From assembly GCA_047973235.1 (NCBI GenBank), contig JBKEBP010000048.1, forward strand, positions 33,262 to 97,261: a DNA stretch of 64,000 bases, read 5' to 3'. Below the pieces are notes generated by a model that had not been told where the DNA came from, made no database searches, and was given only the letters and a program-made list of their open reading frames with translations. The position numbers and the translations under genes are program-made. The DNA comes from Aequitasia sp047973235 (lineage in GTDB: Bacteria > Bacillota > Clostridia > Lachnospirales > Lachnospiraceae). Of the stretch, positions 9,656 through 17,369 are shown piece by piece (position 1 is the stretch's first letter; each line of letters begins with the position of its first letter).

Positions 9656-10354
9656 ATGGTTTTGTTAACAAGTGATGGACACGGTGAGGCTTTAACAATA
9701 CTAATGGTGTATTTGGGAATACTACTTCTTCTTGGAGTACTCGCATTGGTTTCCTATATTTTAAGAGGAATAGGAATGTATACTTTGGGAAAGCGAAAGG
9801 GAATGACTAGCCCTTGGTTAGCATTTATCCCATATGCAAGAACGTATTATCAGGGTGAACTTTGTGGAAGCATTAAATTTAAAGACAAAGAAATAAAAAG
9901 CCCGGGAATATGGATGTTAGTTGCACCTATAGTAAGAGGGTTTTTTTCGGGAATAATGGTTGTAGTGATGTATGGAGCTTTGTTTGGAGTTATGTTTGGA
10001 ATTTTGGCTGGCGCCGGAATTAATAATGCATCCGAACACGAAATACAACAAGCTTTGGAATCAAACCTTGTAAATGGCGGAACAGTATTTGTAACAGTAT
10101 TATATATAATATTCATATTGGTAGAGTTATTTTTAAGAGCAGTTCAGGGTGTTTTAACGGTAATTGTAAATCAACAGATTTATTCTGATTGTACTGACAA
10201 GAATTTAGCAATTGCCCATTCGGTTGCAGGTATATTTATACCTATGTATACATCTATATATTTCTTCGTTATAAGAAATAAGCAACCGCACTTTACAGAT
10301 ACAAATATTAATCAAGGGGCATATACCGGGCAAAATGTAAATGGAGTATTTTAG
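9656..10354 (+). CDS. Multi-pass membrane protein of unknown function
   Basis: About 232 residues starting at ATG 9656, which overlaps the glgP stop and has GGAGGT six bases upstream. There are roughly four to five hydrophobic segments: near the N-terminus (residues 15-37), two in the middle, one around 150-175 and one near the C-terminus. The segment TLGKRKGMTSPWLAFIPYAR after the first helix recalls small membrane proteins annotated as uncharacterised in Clostridia. I do not recognise a catalytic motif. Its neighbours (glgP, GIY-YIG protein) give no functional hint. The next gene starts directly after its stop. Confidence 0.75.
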   Translation: MVLLTSDGHGEALTILMVYLGILLLLGVLALVSYILRGIGMYTLGKRKGMTSPWLAFIPYARTYYQGELCGSIKFKDKEIKSPGIWMLVAPIVRGFFSGIMVVVMYGALFGVMFGILAGAGINNASEHEIQQALESNLVNGGTVFVTVLYIIFILVELFLRAVQGVLTVIVNQQIYSDCTDKNLAIAHSVAGIFIPMYTSIYFFVIRNKQPHFTDTNINQGAYTGQNVNGVF

Positions 10355-10597
10355 ATGTCAATTAATTTCACTTATATAGTCCGATGCAAAGATGAGAGCC
10401 TGTATACCGGATGGACGACGGATTTAGATGAACGAATAAGAGCTCATAATGAAGGCAGTGGTGCTAAGTACACAAGAGGCAGGGGCCCGGTGGAATTAGT
10501 ATATTATGAAAGTTATAAAACTAAAGAAGAAGCAATGAAAAGAGAGTATGCGATAAAGCATATGTCAAAAAAGGAGAAACTGGATTTGATTTCATAA
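10355..10597 (+). CDS. GIY-YIG nuclease superfamily protein (YazA/UPF0213-like)
   Basis: 80 residues, matching the small single-domain UPF0213 family. The GIY-YIG module is seen as TYIVRC...SLYTGWTTDLDERIRAHNEG, followed by GAKYTRGRGPVELVYYE and a C-terminal KREYAIKHMSKKEKLDLI. This family has the nuclease fold but an undefined cellular role. The gene starts at the ATG immediately after the upstream stop, so translation is probably coupled. The 3' end of the gene lies inside the strong terminator that closes this transcription unit. Confidence 0.9.
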   Translation: MSINFTYIVRCKDESLYTGWTTDLDERIRAHNEGSGAKYTRGRGPVELVYYESYKTKEEAMKREYAIKHMSKKEKLDLIS

Positions 10598-10616
10598 ATC
10601 CGGTTTCTCCTTTTTC
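10571..10616 (+). terminator. Intrinsic terminator overlapping the end of the GIY-YIG gene
   Basis: A 17-bp stem with one G-T wobble (10571-10587 with 10596-10612), an 8-base loop and a T run. The upstream arm is coding sequence: the last codons of the gene form the stem. Confidence 0.9.
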
Positions 10617-10648
10617 ATACACTACAGAGCTAAATGACACTTTTAACA

Positions 10649-11311
10649 TTATAGAATATATGAGTATATAAATATAAAGTGGCATATACTGCCGCCCATT
10701 ACAAAGAGATGAAATATTTCATGTGATCCAAAGTATTTGTGCCTATTATTAAAAATTGGAAGTTTTAGAGCATATATGACACCACCTATTGTATATATAA
10801 CACCACCGGCTACAAGCCATGCAAAAGCAACAGAAGATAACGAATTGAGAAGCTGGGTAAAAGCGAGTACGCAAGTCCAGCCCATGCCAATATACAAAAC
10901 AGATGATACCCATTTAGGACAGTAAATCCAGAAGGCTTTTATTATAATTCCGGCTATAGCAAGTCCCCAGACAATACATAGTAAGATTATACCGGTTTTA
11001 CCACCTAGTACTAATAAACAAACGGGTGTATATGTACCGGCTATAAGAATAGATATCATCATGTGGTCGAATTTTTTAAGAATCCTATTTATTCGTTCGC
11101 TTTTATCGAATGTATGATATGTTGTACTTGCGAAGTATAGCAATATTAAGCTGGCTGCATATATAATAACTGATACAATATATATACTGTCTGGTTCTCT
11201 TGCTGCTTTTATTACAAGAGGAATAGCTGCAAATATTGCCATTAGCATACCGATAAAATGTGTAATAGCACTTCCCGGATCTTTTATATTTTTCTTTATT
11301 TTTTCTGCCAT
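10649..11311 (-). CDS. Hemolysin III family (PAQR/YqfA-type) membrane protein
   Basis: About 220 residues from ATG 11311, chosen because GAAGGAG lies upstream; the longer frame to 11377 lacks such a site. Seven hydrophobic segments are visible. Family motifs include DPGSAITHFIGMLMA near the N-terminus (H in a helix), FDHMMISILIAGTYTP, and SHEIFHLFVMGGSICHF near the C-terminus, which carries the conserved His pair of the PAQR superfamily. Family members are integral membrane proteins with proposed hydrolase activity, and the hemolysin name is historical. It is probably expressed alone. Confidence 0.88.
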   Translation of the reverse strand: MAEKIKKNIKDPGSAITHFIGMLMAIFAAIPLVIKAAREPDSIYIVSVIIYAASLILLYFASTTYHTFDKSERINRILKKFDHMMISILIAGTYTPVCLLVLGGKTGIILLCIVWGLAIAGIIIKAFWIYCPKWVSSVLYIGMGWTCVLAFTQLLNSLSSVAFAWLVAGGVIYTIGGVIYALKLPIFNNRHKYFGSHEIFHLFVMGGSICHFIFIYSYIL

Positions 11312-11397
11312 AACGAGAACTCCTTCGCTGCATGTAGTTTTAAATACTACGTTATGTATATATAGATAATACAACAAGCGAGTGAAGTAGTCAAGAG

Positions 11398-11446
11398 AAA
11401 AAGTGCTGCACTACTGAATTAACAGCTTGTGCAGCACTTTATTAGT
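11398..11446 (-). terminator. Terminator between rubrerythrin and hemolysin III genes
   Basis: A perfect 12-bp stem (AAAGTGCTGCAC at 11400-11411 with GTGCAGCACTTT at 11429-11440). It lies downstream of the rubrerythrin gene, which reads on the minus strand. The flanking A and T runs would also let it work on the other strand. Confidence 0.75.
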
Positions 11447-11456
11447 TAGTTAAATA

Positions 11457-11993
11457 TTAATAATTTTCTGTTTTCCGTTCAAAGTATGCTTTTGGATGAT
11501 TGCAAACAGGGCAAATATCAGGAGCTTCTTCACCAATGTAAATGTATCCGCAATTTCCACATTTCCACCCCAACTCGGCGTTACCTTTAAAGGTTGTCTC
11601 ATTATTATAATGATCTAAAAGAGTCCTATAGCGTTTTTCGTGAGTTGCTTCAACAGCAGCAACACCCTCAAATTTCTTTGCAAGATCTTCAAAACCTTCT
11701 TCTCTGGCATCGGCAGCCATTTGCTTGTACATATCTGACCATTCGTAATACTCGCCATCAGCAGCATCTTTTAAATTATCGCTAACATCTCCAATGCCAT
11801 GGAACTCCTTAAACCACAGTTTTGCATGCTCTTTTTCATTCAGAGCAGTTTCCATAAATATGTTTTGGATCTGTACATAACCTGCCTTCTTAGCCTGAGA
11901 TGCATAGAAATCATATTTAGTTCGTGCTTGAGACTCTCCTGCAAAAGCATCCATTAAATTCTTCTCTGTTTTAGTACCTGTGTATTTTGACAT
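11457..11993 (-). CDS. rbr: Rubrerythrin
   Basis: A 178-residue non-haem di-iron peroxidase that reduces hydrogen peroxide in the anaerobic cytoplasm. The N-terminal ferritin-like four-helix domain shows the carboxylate/His ligands (FAGESQARTKYDFYA, ETALNEKEHAKLWFKE, EATHEKRY). The C-terminal rubredoxin domain has CGNCGYIY and CPVCNHP. The start at ATG 11993 has GGAGGTAG upstream. It is the last gene of the PerR-reverse rubrerythrin-rubrerythrin group on the minus strand. A 90-base gap separates it from the previous gene, so it may also have its own promoter. Confidence 0.95.
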   Translation of the reverse strand: MSKYTGTKTEKNLMDAFAGESQARTKYDFYASQAKKAGYVQIQNIFMETALNEKEHAKLWFKEFHGIGDVSDNLKDAADGEYYEWSDMYKQMAADAREEGFEDLAKKFEGVAAVEATHEKRYRTLLDHYNNETTFKGNAELGWKCGNCGYIYIGEEAPDICPVCNHPKAYFERKTENY

Positions 11994-12083
11994 ACCCTAC
12001 CTCCTTACAAATTAAGATTATGTATCCATTCTATAAGAGTTTAATACGAAAAACAATTATCATAGTATTATCAATTATAAAAT

Positions 12084-12626
12084 TTAGCTAAAATATCTCT
12101 TTAATAATCCTGCAAAAGCTTTACCATGTCTTGCTTCATCTCTAGCCATCTCGTGTACTGTATCATGTATAGCATCAAGGTTAGCAGCTTTAGCTCTTTT
12201 AGCAAGATCAAATTTACCTGCTGTAGCACCATTCTCTGCATCAATACGCATTTCAAGATTCTTCTTAGTACTATCTGTTATTACTTCACCAAGAAGTTCA
12301 GCAAATTTAGAAGCATGTTCTGCTTCTTCATGAGCAGCTTTTTCCCAATAAGCTCCTATTTCCGGATATCCTTCTCTGTGTGCAACCCTAGCCATAGCTA
12401 AGTACATACCAACTTCTGTACACTCTCCGTTAAAATTAGCTCTTAAATCTTCCATAATATCATCACTAGCGCCCTGAGCTATGCCAACGACATGTTCAGC
12501 GGCCCAAGTCATATCACCTGTTTGCTCTGTGAATTTTGAAGCAGGTGCATGACACTGTGGACATTCTGCCGGTGGGGTCTCTCCTTCATAAACATAACCA
12601 CATACTCCACAAACAAATTTCTTCAT
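12084..12626 (-). CDS. Reverse rubrerythrin (NADH peroxidase type)
   Basis: 180 residues with the domain order inverted relative to rubrerythrin. The rubredoxin domain comes first (CGVCGYVYEGE, CPQCHAP, residues 5-25) and the ferritin-like di-iron domain follows (ECTEVGMYLAMARVA, EKAAHEEAEHASKF, MARDEARHGKAF). Reverse rubrerythrins act as terminal peroxide and O2 reductases in clostridia. GGAGGTAAC precedes the start. The gene lies 70 bases downstream of the PerR gene, which fits co-regulation by peroxide. Confidence 0.92.
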   Translation of the reverse strand: MKKFVCGVCGYVYEGETPPAECPQCHAPASKFTEQTGDMTWAAEHVVGIAQGASDDIMEDLRANFNGECTEVGMYLAMARVAHREGYPEIGAYWEKAAHEEAEHASKFAELLGEVITDSTKKNLEMRIDAENGATAGKFDLAKRAKAANLDAIHDTVHEMARDEARHGKAFAGLLKRYFS

Positions 12627-12696
12627 AATAAGTTACCTCCTAAGTTTTAAATTGTTTTAAATTGTTTTGATTTATGTAAATAGTACAAGACTATTT

Positions 12697-13083
12697 TCAT
12701 CTGCATTTATTACAACTGCCATAGAAGAGTAGGGAATGGGAATCAATAGTTCCATCATATGCACTCTCCGCTAAGTCGATAAACTCGCTAACCTTGTCAG
12801 CATCCAACATTAAATCTTGAACACTTCCGCAGTTTTTACATATTACATGATAATGCGGCGCTGTGTTGTAATCAAAACGTACACCACCATTTTCAGTTGT
12901 AATCTTCATTATTTCGCCCATATCAGCAAGTAGATTCAAATTACGATATACAGTACCCAAACTAATATTAGGATTTGTCTTTCGTAAATCAGAATATACA
13001 GTATCTGCTGTTGGATGTTCTTTAGTATCTGATAAGTAGTCTAGTATAGAAGCGCGTTGCTTGCTATATTTTATAGTAGCCAT
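12697..13083 (-). CDS. perR: Peroxide-responsive repressor, Fur/PerR family
   Basis: 128 residues from ATG 13083 (GGGAGGTAATTTG upstream). The winged-helix DNA-binding N-terminus is seen as HPTADTVYSDL...LGTVYRNLNLL. The regulatory metal site of PerR is recognisable in RFDYNTAPHYH (Asp, His, His). A structural zinc site has two CxxC pairs (CKNC and the terminal CNKC). It precedes the two rubrerythrin genes on the same strand, the expected PerR targets. A perfect palindrome lies between its promoter and start codon, implying autoregulation. Fur proper is possible, but the metal residues and neighbours favour PerR. Confidence 0.88.
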   Translation of the reverse strand: MATIKYSKQRASILDYLSDTKEHPTADTVYSDLRKTNPNISLGTVYRNLNLLADMGEIMKITTENGGVRFDYNTAPHYHVICKNCGSVQDLMLDADKVSEFIDLAESAYDGTIDSHSLLFYGSCNKCR

Positions 13084-13104
13084 CAAATTACCTCCCAAAT
13101 CAAT

Positions 13105-13123
13105 AATAGTAATCGTTACTATT
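13105..13123. promoter_or_regulatory. Palindromic operator, probable PerR box
   Basis: The perfect inverted repeat AATAGTAA-TCG-TTACTATT resembles the Fur/PerR box (TTATAATNATTATAA). It lies just downstream of the predicted perR transcription start, a position where binding would block transcription. Confidence 0.7.
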
Positions 13124-13132
13124 TATGAATCT

Positions 13133-13161
13133 AATATAACTTATTTGGAAACTTTAGTCAA
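13133..13161 (-). promoter_or_regulatory. Promoter of perR and the rubrerythrin group
   Basis: On the minus strand, TTGACT (13161-13156) and TATATT (13138-13133) are separated by 17 bases. The predicted start is near 13126, immediately before the palindrome at 13105-13123. Confidence 0.7.
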
Positions 13162-13279
13162 GTGAAAAGTGAAAAGTTTATATATTTTTTGTTCGTTTTT
13201 TTTCACTCAAAATACACACTATACAAAACGACAGAAATTTATCAAAACGATGTTTTTTTAAAAAACACACCTATCCTAG

Positions 13280-13350
13280 TTATCCACATGAAAAATATAA
13301 AAAAGGGTGGAAAAAAGAGGAAATTCATGGAATTATCCACATTATCCACA
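13280..13350. promoter_or_regulatory. Cluster of three perfect DnaA boxes
   Basis: TTATCCACA occurs at 13280-13288, 13333-13341 and 13342-13350. All are in the same orientation and the last two abut. They lie in an intergenic stretch of about 480 bp (13084-13567) that is very AT-rich, with homopolymer runs and an AT-rich tract at 13240-13262. No dnaA, dnaN or rnpA gene is nearby. It could be a DnaA-titrating or DnaA-reactivating locus, a DnaA-regulated promoter, or, less likely, a replication origin. Confidence 0.75.
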
Positions 13351-13454
13351 GAAAAACATGTGTTTTTGGTGGATTACTTTCACATAAATAAGAACGAATG
13401 TTTTGTTAAGTTCTCATAAAAATGTGATTTTCGCAAAAAAATAAGAATAGATAA

Positions 13455-13506
13455 TTGACTTTTAAATAGTCAAACATATTAAAGAATTGACTGAATAAAC
13501 TGTCAA
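13455..13506. promoter_or_regulatory. Two TTGAC...GTCAA inverted repeats upstream of the DUF1858 gene
   Basis: TTGACT-N7-AGTCAA spans 13455-13473 and TTGAC-N10-GTCAA spans 13487-13506. They could be paired operators for a Crp/Fnr-like or redox regulator. TTGACT also resembles a -35 element, so promoter use is an alternative. Confidence 0.4.
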
Positions 13507-13567
13507 ATATTTACAAAATTAAAGCAATGATTTATAATGTATCTACACTATAAAAGGAGGCGAAAAA

Positions 13568-13768
13568 ATGACAAAAATAACCAAAGAAATGACAATTGGA
13601 GAAATACTTAGCATAAATATGAATGTGGCTCCTATACTCATGGAAGTTGGAATGCATTGTTTAGGATGCCCATCAGCACAGGGTGAATCATTGGAAGAAG
13701 CAGCAATGGTTCATGGTATGGATGTTGAGTTGTTAGTAGAGAAGATAAATGCTACTATAAATGCCTAG
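13568..13768 (+). CDS. DUF1858 domain protein
   Basis: 66 residues after a strong AAAGGAGG site. The single DUF1858 domain reads MTIGEILSINMNVAPILMEVGMHCLGCP, with the conserved CLGCPSA motif of the family (two Cys near residues 34-37). The domain occurs alone, or fused to redox and nitric-oxide-related proteins such as ScdA/hybrid-cluster relatives, in anaerobes. Its function is not established; the Cys pair suggests metal or persulfide chemistry. It lies opposite the peroxide-defence group, and two inverted repeats precede it. It is followed directly by tandem terminators. Confidence 0.88.
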   Translation: MTKITKEMTIGEILSINMNVAPILMEVGMHCLGCPSAQGESLEEAAMVHGMDVELLVEKINATINA

Positions 13769-13791
13769 GTTTAATAATTCTAGTACACTAA

Positions 13792-13830
13792 AAAGGAGCT
13801 ACTCATTTTGAGTAACTCCTTTTTAAAACG
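13792..13830 (+). terminator. Terminator after the DUF1858 gene
   Basis: AAAAAGGAG/CTCCTTTTT (13792-13800 with 13818-13826) is extended by TACTC/GAGTA after one mismatch, with a T run in the second arm. Confidence 0.85.
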
Positions 13831-13860
13831 TGCACCCGGTGGGTGCACGTTTTATTATAC
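13827..13860 (-). terminator. Second terminator, probably serving mecA
   Basis: A perfect 13-bp stem (AAAACGTGCACCC at 13827-13839 with GGGTGCACGTTTT at 13843-13855) and a GGT loop, immediately downstream of mecA on the minus strand. It is symmetrical enough to work both ways. Confidence 0.85.
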
Positions 13861-13861
13861 T

Positions 13862-14584
13862 CTATAGCTTTGATAGTTCGGAAATAGCATCCACTGCAAT
13901 CATAATTTCGCAATGCTCTTCAAGATAAGCTAAAGCGGCACTAGATGCTTTTGTTGTTGTACCGTATTCGGATAACATATTACAAATTCTATTAAAGGCA
14001 TTGGTGCTAAGTTCTGATTGTGTAATTGCGAGAATGTATGTATACTCACCGGCATCTTTGTAAAGGGTATTTGATCCACTATACATATTGTCTAGTAAGT
14101 GTGAAACTTCTATAACACTATCAATTGTACTAAAGGTAAATAAGTGCAATCCCATTCTATTCTTAATTTCAGGATTTGCAACGACCGGAGTAGTATTTGA
14201 TTTGTCTTTTACGCGTCCGATATAGTCCATTAAGCTATCCGCTCCTTCTAATTTATCTAAGCTTCCCTGAGATTTAAAGTCTAAATCATTATTCGGTGAA
14301 GGTGAAAATCTTGAAAATCTGGCATCTAGTTCTTCCGGGTTCTCAACTTTAGTGATTATTAAAACAATAGAATCTGCAGAAGCCGGTATGGCTTCTATCA
14401 TTAGAGGAATATCCTCTGCTTCGAACCCAAATTCGAATGCTGCCTGCTGCATCATATCATGAAACAGCGATTTTGCTTTTTCAGTTCCGTAAGCCAGTTC
14501 GCTTAGCTGAAGTTCGCGGGAAGCCAAATCAGCACGTGTCAATGTACAACGAATCTGATTATCATTAATTTTTTCAATCTTCAT
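13862..14584 (-). CDS. mecA: Adaptor protein MecA
   Basis: About 240 residues from ATG 14584 (AGGAAGTGAT upstream). MecA proteins link substrates to the ClpC unfoldase for ClpCP proteolysis in Firmicutes. The N-terminal substrate-binding part (MKIEKINDNQIRCTLTRADL, then a SELAYGTEKAKSLFHDMMQQA segment) and the C-terminal ClpC-binding half with two alpha/beta repeats are recognisable. An acidic low-complexity linker lies at about residues 90-130. It ends in a strong terminator and is probably monocistronic. In B. subtilis MecA controls competence; the targets here are unknown. Confidence 0.88.
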   Translation of the reverse strand: MKIEKINDNQIRCTLTRADLASRELQLSELAYGTEKAKSLFHDMMQQAAFEFGFEAEDIPLMIEAIPASADSIVLIITKVENPEELDARFSRFSPSPNNDLDFKSQGSLDKLEGADSLMDYIGRVKDKSNTTPVVANPEIKNRMGLHLFTFSTIDSVIEVSHLLDNMYSGSNTLYKDAGEYTYILAITQSELSTNAFNRICNMLSEYGTTTKASSAALAYLEEHCEIMIAVDAISELSKL

Positions 14585-14749
14585 AATATCACTTCCTTTT
14601 TCATAGTATAGCATAGACAACACACCTTATTCAATTAAAATAGTATAAATATAATTACATATAAATTAAGAACAATATAAAAAAAAATAGACAATAGTCG
14701 AACAAAAATAGAACAAAAACTTAAAAGTGAAAAAATTAGTATTTTATTA

Positions 14750-14779
14750 TTGAAATAGAGCGACATATTATGCTATATT
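14750..14779 (+). promoter_or_regulatory. Promoter of the structured leader RNA
   Basis: TTGAAA (14750-14755) and TATATT (14774-14779) have an 18-base spacing. The predicted start is at about 14786, six bases before the closing stem of the structured RNA. Confidence 0.65.
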
Positions 14780-14785
14780 AATTCT

Positions 14786-14995
14786 ACGCAGTAGCGGATG
14801 TTTTTTTGTTAATTATGTAAAGTCTAAAATTCTTGCAATCAAAAGGTTAGATCAAACCGAATCTCAAAATTCAGATAAGCATAATATAAATCATATAATA
14901 TTTCTAGAAAGAAAAATCAGGTAGGATGGATCGAATATCATTGTGTCACAGCAAATTTTTGGATGTCTTACTTATATTTTCCATCCGCTAATATA
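14786..14995 (+). ncRNA. Structured leader RNA, family unknown
   Basis: Nested complementary segments define a long irregular hairpin. TAGCGGATG (14792-14800) pairs perfectly with CATCCGCTA (14982-14990). GTAA-A-G (14817-14822) pairs with CTTAC (14967-14971). A stretch at 14823-14836 pairs with 14951-14963 around a small internal loop. The 114-nt apical region holds further short hairpins. No terminator separates it from the gene at 15039. It could be a riboswitch or protein-binding leader, or a 6S-like RNA. I recognise no known family. Confidence 0.55.
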
Positions 14996-15038
14996 TGATT
15001 TAAAAAAGAAATAAAGAAAGAAAGGAGGATGAAATATT

Positions 15039-15257
15039 ATGGTAACAGTACCCAAAATTAATTTAGCGGAGCTGTATTTTGAGCTTATCGCTATTGAAAG
15101 AAGAGGCATTCTTTTATTTCTGGGTTATAGCCCGGCTACGAGCGATGAGGTTTACGAAGCACATATGCTGTGTGAAGAAGGCGGATATATGCGTGATTAT
15201 TGGATTGATGAAACAGACTCAATCCAACGACTGTACTTTCATTATGTTAGGGAATAA
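15039..15257 (+). CDS. Small protein of unknown function (72 aa)
   Basis: Preceded by AAAGGAGGATG nine bases from the ATG, so translation is well supported. The protein is acidic, with no signal peptide, a short hydrophobic stretch (GILLFLGYSP, about residues 24-33), and a C-terminal part rich in aromatic residues (YMRDYWIDE, RLYFHYVRE). I do not recognise a domain. Its notable context is the roughly 200-nt structured leader on the same transcript, which suggests regulated expression. No terminator follows. Confidence 0.65.
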   Translation: MVTVPKINLAELYFELIAIERRGILLFLGYSPATSDEVYEAHMLCEEGGYMRDYWIDETDSIQRLYFHYVRE

Positions 15258-15384
15258 AAAAATATTTAAGAATAAAAGCCATCGTAAAGAGTCACCCCTC
15301 TTATTATGAAAAGAAAATTGAATAAAAAAATAATGACGTAAAATAGAATTGTTGCTATAATGGTGGTTAGGTAGGAGGTAAGCG

Positions 15385-17235
15385 ATGGAGGATAAACAAA
15401 CTAATCGACATCGGACTAATAACCCGACGAGACAAACAAGAGCAGCAAAGCGATCAAATAGAGGACCTAGAAGAGGCCAGCAAAGAAAGAGAAGAAGACA
15501 ACGCAATCTAGTTTTCGGAATAGTGTTCCTTATTATATTATTTATTGCCGCTATAGTTGGATTGTTCTTATGGAATAGGTATAGCCCAACCAAAGAACGT
15601 GCAGATGTCAAAGAGTATTATGGGATACAAAATGAAAATGATGTCGCGGTAGTAATTGATAATGAAGTAGCGGAATTGAAAGGTAAATTAGAAGACGGAA
15701 AGATGTATGTAAGATACGAAACGGTGCAAGATGCTATTAATCAACGCTTCTATTGGGATGCAAATGAGAATCTTCTTCTATATACATTACCGGATAGTGT
15801 GGTTTCGGTTTCAGTTGGCAGCAAAGAGTATTCAGTTTCAAAAGAAAGGAATACTGAAGATTACGTTATTTTAAAGACAGAGGGAAGTACAGCTTATATT
15901 GCATTAGATTTTGTTAAGCAATACACGAACATATCATATGAAGTATTCTCCGGACCCAATCGAGTAGTTATCGATAAGGAGGAAAAAGTTACAACAGCTG
16001 AGTCAAAGAGTGACACACAAGTTAGAGTTAAAGCGGGTGTAAAGAGTCCTATTTTATCAGATGTTTCAAAAAAGGATGTCTTGAATGTAATAGAAACGCA
16101 AGATGATTGGAAAAAGGTTAGAACATCAGATGGTTATATTGGATATGTTAAGGGAAATGTACTGAAAGATTCTCAGGAAACATCCAGAGAGAGAACTTAT
16201 ACAGAACCGGAATTCAGCAATATATCTAAAGACTATACAATCAACATGGCCTGGCATAATGTTACTAACCAAACAACTAATGATAGTGTGCTTAGTACTA
16301 TAGCGAACACACAAGGCTTGACGACTATATTACCGACATGGTTTCATGTAGCAGATACGAATGGTACTTTATCATCTATAGCTTCGAACCAATACGTTAA
16401 TTATTGCCATCAGTCAAATATTGAAGTATGGGCAACTCTTCGTGATTTTGATGGGGGCATTAGCTCAACAGATGAAACATATGAGCTGCTAAGCTTTACA
16501 TCAAAGCGTGAAAATTTGATTAATCAGGTTATATCGGAAGTTTTACAGTATGGTATTGATGGTATTAATCTGGATTTCGAAAAGATAAGTACAGAATGTG
16601 CAGTGCATTACATACAGTTTGTCAGAGAACTTTCGGTAAAGTGCAGACAAAATGGAATTGTATTTTCTATAGATAATTATGTTCCTAAAGCATATAATGC
16701 TCACTACAACAGGGCGGAACAAGGAATATTTGCTGATTATGTAGTTATAATGGGATATGATGAGCACTGGGGTGGTTCGCCAACTGCGGGTCCTGTATCC
16801 TCCATACCCTTTGTAAAAGAGGGAATTGAAGAAACAATAAAGGAGGTCCCGGCTGACAAGACTATAATAGGAATAAACTTCTATACACGATTATGGGAAG
16901 AAACACCAAAATCAGATGAAGAACTGGCCGAGCAAGAAGGAACGGAGGCGGCTGATTATCCGACTAATGTAACTTCAACCGCGTACGGTATGGCAGCAGC
17001 ACAGCAGGTTCTAGCAGATAATGGTGCAGAAATAACATTTGATGAAGACGCAGGTCAAAACTATGCGACCTGGATTATAGATAATACTACATATAAGATA
17101 TGGATTGAAGATGAACAGTCAATAGAATCGAAACTCAAGTTAATGAAGGAAAATAACCTCGCAGGTACAGCCTTTTGGGCACTGGGACAGGAGAATTCCA
17201 ATGTTTGGAATCTCGTAATTAAATACATTAATTAA
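15385..17235 (+). CDS. Membrane-anchored GH18 glycosidase with SH3-like domain
   Basis: 616 residues. A very basic cytoplasmic N-terminus (residues 1-45) precedes one transmembrane helix (about 47-70). An extracellular stalk region resembling the copper-amine-oxidase N-terminal-like domain comes next, then an SH3 domain (about 205-260), then a GH18 catalytic domain. The GH18 signature DGxxxDxE is seen as DGINLDFE, with later IMGYDEHWGGSPTAGP and AFWALGQEN. The architecture matches the YaaH/SleL-like spore or cell-wall glycosidases of Clostridia, acting on peptidoglycan N-acetylglucosamine linkages. TATAAT at 15353-15358 is its likely -10. A terminator closes the gene. Confidence 0.88.
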   Translation: MEDKQTNRHRTNNPTRQTRAAKRSNRGPRRGQQRKRRRQRNLVFGIVFLIILFIAAIVGLFLWNRYSPTKERADVKEYYGIQNENDVAVVIDNEVAELKGKLEDGKMYVRYETVQDAINQRFYWDANENLLLYTLPDSVVSVSVGSKEYSVSKERNTEDYVILKTEGSTAYIALDFVKQYTNISYEVFSGPNRVVIDKEEKVTTAESKSDTQVRVKAGVKSPILSDVSKKDVLNVIETQDDWKKVRTSDGYIGYVKGNVLKDSQETSRERTYTEPEFSNISKDYTINMAWHNVTNQTTNDSVLSTIANTQGLTTILPTWFHVADTNGTLSSIASNQYVNYCHQSNIEVWATLRDFDGGISSTDETYELLSFTSKRENLINQVISEVLQYGIDGINLDFEKISTECAVHYIQFVRELSVKCRQNGIVFSIDNYVPKAYNAHYNRAEQGIFADYVVIMGYDEHWGGSPTAGPVSSIPFVKEGIEETIKEVPADKTIIGINFYTRLWEETPKSDEELAEQEGTEAADYPTNVTSTAYGMAAAQQVLADNGAEITFDEDAGQNYATWIIDNTTYKIWIEDEQSIESKLKLMKENNLAGTAFWALGQENSNVWNLVIKYIN

Positions 17236-17244
17236 CTGTAATCC

Positions 17245-17301
17245 AAAGAAACTCCCCGATGTATTGGAAATTATCCAAGTATATAAGGGAGTTTCTTTTG
17301 T
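17245..17301 (+). terminator. Terminator after the GH18 gene
   Basis: A 12-bp perfect stem (AAAGAAACTCCC at 17245-17256 with GGGAGTTTCTTT at 17287-17298), an inner TTGGA/TCCAA hairpin and a T run. Confidence 0.85.
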
Positions 17302-17369
17302 GAGAAAATATTATGATAAACAATTATTATGTATTTTATAGTCCTTAATTTTGTAGTATAATATTAGTC

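Noticed and set aside
13162..13419. An 85-codon frame on the plus strand in the DnaA-box gap
   Set aside because: No ribosome-binding site, and low-complexity Phe/Lys/Ile content typical of AT-rich non-coding DNA. It overlaps the DnaA boxes.
15079..15309. A 76-codon frame overlapping the 72-aa gene
   Set aside because: It lies almost wholly inside the better supported frame, has no ribosome-binding site and looks like a frame shadow.
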